From positions 1 to 43,040 of the forward strand of contig JAEZFK010000009.1 in assembly GCA_023437715.1 (NCBI GenBank): a stretch of 43,040 nt of DNA, given 5' to 3'. The notes below the pieces were generated by a model. The model made no database searches and was not told the origin of the DNA. It worked only from the letters and a program-made list of their open reading frames with translations. Of the stretch, positions 39,601-43,040 are shown one piece after another. This stretch comes from Bacillota bacterium. Lineage in GTDB: Bacteria > Bacillota > Clostridia > Lachnospirales > Lachnospiraceae. Position 1 is the first letter of the stretch. Each line of letters opens with the position of its first letter. The position numbers and the translations under genes are program-made.

Positions 39601-39761
39601 GACAGGCCGGGCTCCTCAAAGGCTTTTTCCGTTTCTCTGTCCCTGTCTTTCCTGTCTGTCATAGCTTCCTTATTTTCTTCTGCTTCTCTTCCGCCTGATG
39701 TCATCCTTAGTATATCCTCTAGTTCCTTAGAAATTTTCTCAATCTCGTCATCCCGTTCCAT
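36651..39761 (-). CDS. YfhO family membrane protein (GT-C type) with a long acidic N-terminal extension
   Basis: 1036 residues; YfhO proteins are usually near 860. Residues 1-215 are a cytoplasmic, Asp/Glu/Lys-rich extension. It contains about three and a half 21-residue repeats beginning at residue 60 (KPDDGLEELYG...MPGK). The membrane part starts LLAAFFVPVIIMIIIFAQRG and has the external catalytic-type loop RTDMYHQYAPFFSEFRY, then some 12 helices and an external beta-rich C-terminus, with a last helix GMITAGSILVLLGLAGL and a basic tail. YfhO of Bacillus adds sugars to teichoic acid at the outer face, using lipid-linked donors. gtrA, 15 nt upstream, would supply the flippase. AGAGAGG precedes the start. 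Confidence 0.88.
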   Translation of the reverse strand: MERDDEIEKISKELEDILRMTSGGREAEENKEAMTDRKDRDRETEKAFEEPGLSGKGLRKPDDGLEGRYAMADVSGKGPEKPDDGLEELYGTVSMPGKRNKRPDDGLEELYGMANMASMPRIRLDIPVDGMEDLYDEELDMTDEDMDMDADNASYDKASNDGASPCHSEARLWKPDELPEEEEAGISHKTAKAAREAGHPKDGKEKQASNLVRPSDGLLAAFFVPVIIMIIIFAQRGIFPFGEESFLRTDMYHQYAPFFSEFRYKLIHGGSLLYSWDVGMGVNFAALYAYYLASPLNWLIVLCPKENIIEFMTYMIVFKTGLSGLSFSWYLRRHYKTRDFGIAFFGVFYALSGYMAAYSWNIMWLDCILLFPLIMLGLERLVREKKCFLYCITLGLSILSNYYISIMICIFMVFYFLALLVLEGKKPWKEIFIYIGHFAVFSLLAGGLAAGVLLPEIYALRMTASGDFNFPQTVSSYFSIFDMLARHLPAVEAEIGLDHWPNIYCGVGVLLFFPLYLGCRQIRQKEKIVMCSLLLFFFASFSINVMNFIWHGFHYPNSLPCRQSFIYIFLMLLVCYQTYTHLNEISWKHVVTAFFASIIFVLLAQKLITDDAYHFSVFYVAILFLSIYAGLICLYQKGISRNVLILLTLGVVSLEAAVNTTVTSVTTTSRTSYVKDNKASSDLADSLVPNDAFYRIEKVTRKTKNDGAWLNFPTVSLFSSTANADLSKFFKKLGCESSTNAYSITGSTPLVDALLAVKYGLYSEEPPDTGTSTRVSDEDGMYLYENTYALPMGFMVPYDLENNWQLELANPAEVQNDLSVVLGASPVLSEVPSETSGTSFTFTPETDGDYYVSVKNKKVEKVNAVLGETTKSFDNVDRGYLLELGYLKAGEEITIRNEDNDQDLTASAYRFLPEGLESVYNILSKSSMKLTKWTDTQLEGTIESERAGLLFFSIPYDKGWTITVDGKVVAPYKIFDTFLSVHMTAGNHEVSLEYMPQGLKTGGMITAGSILVLLGLAGLSLGKRRKRRPMRVHSNE

Positions 39762-39776
39762 CTTATATACCTCTCT

Positions 39777-40202
39777 TTACAGGGGTTTTTCCTCACTCTT
39801 TCGGAAGATGAAAAGCTTGCTGAATACATAATTCACGATAACAACAACAACGGATACCAGCACTTTGCTTATATACTCACCCATATTGAGCCAGGAAACC
39901 ATTATCACCATAAGAACCATTTCCATGACGCCAGACGCTGCTCTGCATGCTGTAAACGAAATGCCCTCTTTCACGACAAAGGCCGGATGCAGGTCATAGC
40001 TTTGAAAAACAAAGATTTTATTAACAATAAAGGCAAACAGGACGGAGATCACCCAGGCTGCGGCCGTCGCTATCCGGTAATCCACCCCGGATTTCACCAT
40101 GAGGCCATAGACAATCCAGTTCACAAGGGTCGTCAGCACTCCGAATATCAAATAGGAAATGACCTCCCGGTTCATGACCTTGTCCCATATTTTTTTTATC
40201 AT
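39777..40202 (-). CDS. GtrA family protein (probable lipid-linked sugar flippase)
   Basis: 141 residues from ATG 40202, 8 nt after AGGAG; a GTG at 40205 is less well spaced. Four membrane helices: VISYLIFGVLTTLVNWIVYG, IATAAAWVISVLFAFIVNK, a third near residue 95 (VMEMVLMVIMVSWL) and VLVSVVVVIVNYVFSKLF. The NKIFVF and SKLFIFRK motifs are typical of GtrA. These proteins move undecaprenyl- or polyprenyl-phosphate sugars across the membrane for surface glycosylation. Pairing with the YfhO gene 15 nt downstream suggests one pathway. Confidence 0.92.
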   Translation of the reverse strand: MIKKIWDKVMNREVISYLIFGVLTTLVNWIVYGLMVKSGVDYRIATAAAWVISVLFAFIVNKIFVFQSYDLHPAFVVKEGISFTACRAASGVMEMVLMVIMVSWLNMGEYISKVLVSVVVVIVNYVFSKLFIFRKSEEKPL

Positions 40203-40269
40203 CACTTTTACTCCTGTAAAATTGCATTTCCTCTATTGTATTATAGGGAGAGGAAATTGTAAAGGGATT

Positions 40270-41055
40270 CTATAGTCTCTTTAAGGCCTCTTTGGCATGA
40301 TCCACGAACATCCGGCGGACGCCTTCCAGCTCTCCCATGCCCTTTAGCCGGCAGACTACCTGATACCCGTCCTCCTCCAGCCGGCTTTTCCAGGAATCTG
40401 CATCTCTTCCTGCCATGTCATTGTGGGCGTGATCTCCGGAAACAATCATGAGAGGCTGCAGCACCATGCGGCTTGAGCCTGTTTTTCCCACTTCCTGCCT
40501 TACGGCCTCAAAATCCGGTTCCGCCTCCACAGTCCCCACATGATACCGTTCATATCCATTCCGTCGCAAAACCCCGGCCAGCCGTTCATAGGCTTCATTT
40601 GCCGCATGCTCTGTTCCGTGCCCCATGAATATAACTTCCGTTCCCGCCCTGTCGTATTCCCTTGTATCCTCCCATAAAATACGGGAAAGCCTCTGATAAT
40701 CGTCTTCCTGGGAAAGCAGGGGCTTTCCGCATACCATCCGGTCAAACCGGTTCTCATATTCCCTGGCCGCCGCCAGCATACGGTCATTTTCCTCCCCACC
40801 CATGACCAGTGTGGGCTGAAGAAGAACCCTCTCATACCCTTCCTCCGCCAGCTTTTCCAAAGCCTCAGACACGCTGTCTATGTGGATTCCATCCCGATTT
40901 TTCAGTATCTCTATGATCATGCCGCTGGTAAATGCCCTCCGCAGCTCATATCCGTTAAATTCTTCTCTGATGGCCGCCTCAATGGCCTCTATGGTTTTTA
41001 TCCTGCTTTCATTATAACTGGTCCCAAAGCTCACTGCTAAAATTGCCCGTTTCAT
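40270..41055 (-). CDS. cbiK: Sirohydrochlorin cobaltochelatase (CbiK type)
   Basis: 261 residues from ATG 41055, behind GCAGGAGTCAGG; the ORF extension to 41076 is not used. The class II chelatase fold starts KRAILAVSFGTSYNESRIKTI. Two histidine-bearing blocks are in place: VIFMGHGTEHAANEAYERL and LMIVSGDHAHNDMAG, matching the metal-site histidines of CbiK. It inserts cobalt into sirohydrochlorin in anaerobic B12 synthesis. No other cobalamin genes lie in the window, so it may serve an incomplete local pathway or another metal. It has its own promoter. Confidence 0.9.
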   Translation of the reverse strand: MKRAILAVSFGTSYNESRIKTIEAIEAAIREEFNGYELRRAFTSGMIIEILKNRDGIHIDSVSEALEKLAEEGYERVLLQPTLVMGGEENDRMLAAAREYENRFDRMVCGKPLLSQEDDYQRLSRILWEDTREYDRAGTEVIFMGHGTEHAANEAYERLAGVLRRNGYERYHVGTVEAEPDFEAVRQEVGKTGSSRMVLQPLMIVSGDHAHNDMAGRDADSWKSRLEEDGYQVVCRLKGMGELEGVRRMFVDHAKEALKRL

Positions 41056-41090
41056 CCTGACTCCTGCTCTTTCCATTCATTTTCCTGACT

Positions 41091-41119
41091 ACCATATCAC
41101 AGATGAAATTTGCTGTCAA
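41091..41119 (-). promoter_or_regulatory. Promoter of cbiK
   Basis: Minus strand TTGACA (41119-41114), 17-nt spacer, TATGGT (41096-41091). Confidence 0.6.
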
Positions 41120-41138
41120 ACCCCTTTTCACGCACCAC

Positions 41139-41166
41139 AGGCGCAAAACCTTAAGGTTCTGCGCCT
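41139..41166 (-). terminator. Hairpin after the alcohol dehydrogenase gene
   Basis: AGGCGCAAAACC / GGTTCTGCGCCT around a TTAA centre, one mismatch. There is no T run on the exit side, so termination may be weak; it could instead protect the 3' end. Confidence 0.5.
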
Positions 41167-41200
41167 ACGATACACATTGCATTCATTTTTCGGAGATTAC

Positions 41201-42391
41201 TTAAAAATCTACCTCTCTATCATAGTAACAGCAAGCCAACAGTTTCTCCATTTCAGCCGGAGTAATGGTTCTTGGATTGGAGCCGGTGCATGCATCACCT
41301 ACTGCCAGCTCAGCTACTGACACTAATTTTTCATTGAACTCTGCCTCGTCAATGATTCCGCCTTCATAATCCTTAATGCAGGTAGGAATATCCAGCTTTT
41401 TGTTCATGTAACGGATCTCTTCAATCAATGCATCGACCAGTTCTTCTTCATTCCCTCCCTTAAGACCCATGAAGCGGGCAATCTCTGCATAGCGCTTTGT
41501 GGCCTCAGGATCCTTGGAATTAAATTTGATTACCTTGGGTAAGTACATGGCGTTTGCACAGCCATGGACAATATGACCTCCGGAATAAGCGGCCCCTGTC
41601 TTATGAGCCATGGAGTGAACAATGCCTAAAAGAGCATTGGAAAATGCCATACCAGCCAGACACTGGGCATTATGCATACGGGCGCGGGCTTCCTTGTCCC
41701 CGTTGTAGGAATCGATCAAGTCATTATGTATCATCTTGATTGCATGAAGCGCCAGAGGATCGGTGTAATCACAATGAAGAGTGGATACGTATGCTTCCAC
41801 CGCATGAGTCATGGCATCCATACCCGTATGGGCAGTCAACTTCTGAGGCATGGTCTCGGCCAGATCCGGATCAACGATTGCAATATCCGGTGTGATGTTG
41901 AAATCTGCCAGCGGATATTTGATTCCTCTTTTATAATCAGTAATTACGCTGAATGCCGTTACTTCGGTAGCAGTACCGGAGGTAGACGGGATCGCGCAGA
42001 ATCTTGCTTTTGTTCTTAAAGTCGGGAAATTAAAGGGAATGCATAAGTCCTCAAATGAAGTCTCCGGATACTCATAAAATGCCCACATTGCCTTTGCAGC
42101 GTCAATGGGAGAGCCTCCGCCGATGGCAACGATCCAATCCGGTTCAAACTCCCGCATCATTTCAGCGCCCTTCATCACCGTATCCACACTGGGATCCGGC
42201 TCTACGCCTTCAAACAGCTTTACTTCCATTCCGGCTTCCTTTAAGCATGCTTCCACCCTGTCAAGAAAACCAAAACGTTTCATGGAACCGCCGCCGACCA
42301 CCACGACCGCCTTTTTGCCTTTTATATTCTTAAGCTCTTCTAAGGCGCCCTTTCCGTGATATAAGTCTCTCGGTAATGTAAATCTAGCCAT
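41201..42391 (-). CDS. Iron-containing alcohol dehydrogenase
   Basis: 396 residues, group III (iron-type) family. NAD-binding part with VVVVGGGSMKRFGF and AIGGGSPIDAAKAMW. The PSTSGTATEVTAFSVITD block follows, then the metal ligands Asp and His in HTGMDAMTHAVEAY and two further His in GIVHSMAHKTGAAYSGGHIVHG. Relatives act on butanol, ethanol, 1,3-propanediol or lactaldehyde; the substrate cannot be told from sequence by eye. AAGGAGG precedes the start. The LysR gene directly upstream on the same strand, separated by a terminator, is a plausible regulator. Confidence 0.93.
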   Translation of the reverse strand: MARFTLPRDLYHGKGALEELKNIKGKKAVVVVGGGSMKRFGFLDRVEACLKEAGMEVKLFEGVEPDPSVDTVMKGAEMMREFEPDWIVAIGGGSPIDAAKAMWAFYEYPETSFEDLCIPFNFPTLRTKARFCAIPSTSGTATEVTAFSVITDYKRGIKYPLADFNITPDIAIVDPDLAETMPQKLTAHTGMDAMTHAVEAYVSTLHCDYTDPLALHAIKMIHNDLIDSYNGDKEARARMHNAQCLAGMAFSNALLGIVHSMAHKTGAAYSGGHIVHGCANAMYLPKVIKFNSKDPEATKRYAEIARFMGLKGGNEEELVDALIEEIRYMNKKLDIPTCIKDYEGGIIDEAEFNEKLVSVAELAVGDACTGSNPRTITPAEMEKLLACCYYDREVDF

Positions 42392-42470
42392 CGTATATTC
42401 CTCCTTATGAATTTCCAGTTCAGTTGTATCTATGCAGTATTGTAGCTCAAACAGAAAGGAAATACAAAGG

Positions 42471-42511
42471 TAAAAAAATATATATCAGTATATAAATACT
42501 GATATATATTT
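42471..42511 (-). terminator. Terminator of the LysR gene
   Basis: Perfect 16-bp stem AAATATATATCAGTAT (42476-42491) / its complement (42496-42511) with a 4-nt loop. On the minus strand it ends in a run of seven T followed by ACC. Confidence 0.8.
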
Positions 42512-42523
42512 AACACTCTTATT

Positions 42524-43040
42524 TCAAAAAATACGTTTCACTGCTTCCAGTTCTTTTAAAAATGCTTTATCCCAGGCTGTGAACGAATATCCCTTTCTGT
42601 AGATCAGGGTATCCCGAAATGTTCCGGCCCTTTTCCTGCACTGACGTTCCACCAGATGATACCTTGTAAGGATCTCCTCCGGCATTGGAGAAACCCACAT
42701 ATACGTGTGGGGATCCTCCAATAACAGATTAAACTGGCTTCCCCGCTCAAATACGTAAACACGTTTTGCAGACTCCGGAAGTCTTCCCTTCTTTTCCCAG
42801 CTCTCACGGCGGCCAATGGTTCCGTCACCATGGGTAATTTCTATATAGGGGATCAAATCCTCTGTGGTAATTTCCTTTTTTCCTGCCAGGGGATGATCTG
42901 CGGACATGAGAAGCCTTAAGGAGTATTGGAAAACCGGCTCCCACAAAAGGCCCTTTGCGGCAGCGGCCTGGGCATACTGTCCTTCCAAAGAGGACTGATA
43001 CCGAATGATACCCAGATTGTATTCACCGGTCTCCACATCC
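42524..43040 (-). CDS. LysR family transcription regulator, C-terminal part only (cut by window end)
   Basis: About 171 residues of the effector-binding domain; the helix-turn-helix half lies outside the window. The segment DVETGEYNLGIIRYQ is the usual dimer-interface strand of LysR effector domains, followed by LRLLMSADHPLAGKKEITTEDLI, the standard loop into subdomain 2. The frame continues past 43036 to the edge (the GTG there is not a start). The ligand is unknown. Its position suggests control of the alcohol dehydrogenase downstream. Confidence 0.85.
   Translation of the reverse strand, partial: DVETGEYNLGIIRYQSSLEGQYAQAAAAKGLLWEPVFQYSLRLLMSADHPLAGKKEITTEDLIPYIEITHGDGTIGRRESWEKKGRLPESAKRVYVFERGSQFNLLLEDPHTYMWVSPMPEEILTRYHLVERQCRKRAGTFRDTLIYRKGYSFTAWDKAFLKELEAVKRIF

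Noticed and set aside
42476..42511. Perfect palindrome taken as a LysR operator
   Set aside because: It ends in a seven-T run 13 nt after the LysR stop on the same strand, so a terminator explains it better.
1..43040. tRNA or rRNA genes
   Set aside because: I saw no cloverleaf with the usual T-loop GTTCGA-type signature and no rRNA-like sequence; a dedicated search could not be run.

Overview
The window looks like chromosome from an endospore-forming, anaerobic Clostridia, most likely a Lachnospiraceae of the Enterocloster/Lacrimispora/Hungatella type. The evidence is the sporulation genes gpr, spoIIP and gerM, the iron-dependent enzymes (Fe-S L-serine dehydratase, iron-type alcohol dehydrogenase), the protein sequences and the strong AGGAGG ribosome sites. 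The genus is my inference from recalled protein similarity, not from a search. Almost all genes are on the minus strand. The exceptions are a 3D-domain secreted protein, rpsT, a short clostridial protein, hisJ and sdaAB-sdaAA.

Layout. 1-1100: secreted 3D-domain protein. 1114-21771: a version of the classical Firmicutes block comEC-holA-rpsT-gpr-spoIIP-lepA-hemW, interrupted at three places. (a) Between spoIIP and lepA (about 4150-6350) lies an AT-rich accessory patch. It holds two small membrane-protein genes (one frameshifted), an unannotated type I toxin-antitoxin pair and the wreckage of an integrative element. (b) Between rpsT and holA (9609-13345) lie a GH13 glucosidase, an amidase, a short clostridial protein and yjdF with its riboswitch. 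(c) Between holA and comEC (14379-18060) lies an osmolyte (or related) ABC transporter with a BusR-type regulator. This cassette is bracketed by two diverged copies of the comEC 3' end. 20788-27169: gerM, an orphan histidine kinase, degV, an ABC exporter and an unrecognised 415-residue protein form one tightly packed transcription unit that reads into comEC.

27305-32232: glycolytic genes gap, pgk, tpiA and gpmI in pathway order, with separate promoters and terminators. 32524-34991 (plus strand): HisJ-type phosphatase and the two subunits of L-serine dehydratase. 35134-40202: gtrA, a YfhO-type membrane protein and argH. 40270-43040: CbiK chelatase, iron-type alcohol dehydrogenase and a LysR regulator cut by the window end.

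Most interesting points. (1) comEC appears to start at an AUA codon, created by one G-to-A change that also turned the gerM stop from TGA to TAA. (2) A 40-bp second comEC tail next to holA differs from the first mainly at synonymous positions and marks how the transporter cassette arrived. (3) The transporter promoter lies inside a 12-bp perfect inverted repeat, a likely operator for the GntR/RCK_C regulator, which has the architecture of c-di-AMP sensors. (4) A 26-residue holin-like toxin faces a complete antisense RNA gene. (5) A tandem leader repeat carrying a Shine-Dalgarno sequence sits in front of both sdaAA and argH. (6) The yjdF leader contains a segment complementary to its own ribosome site.
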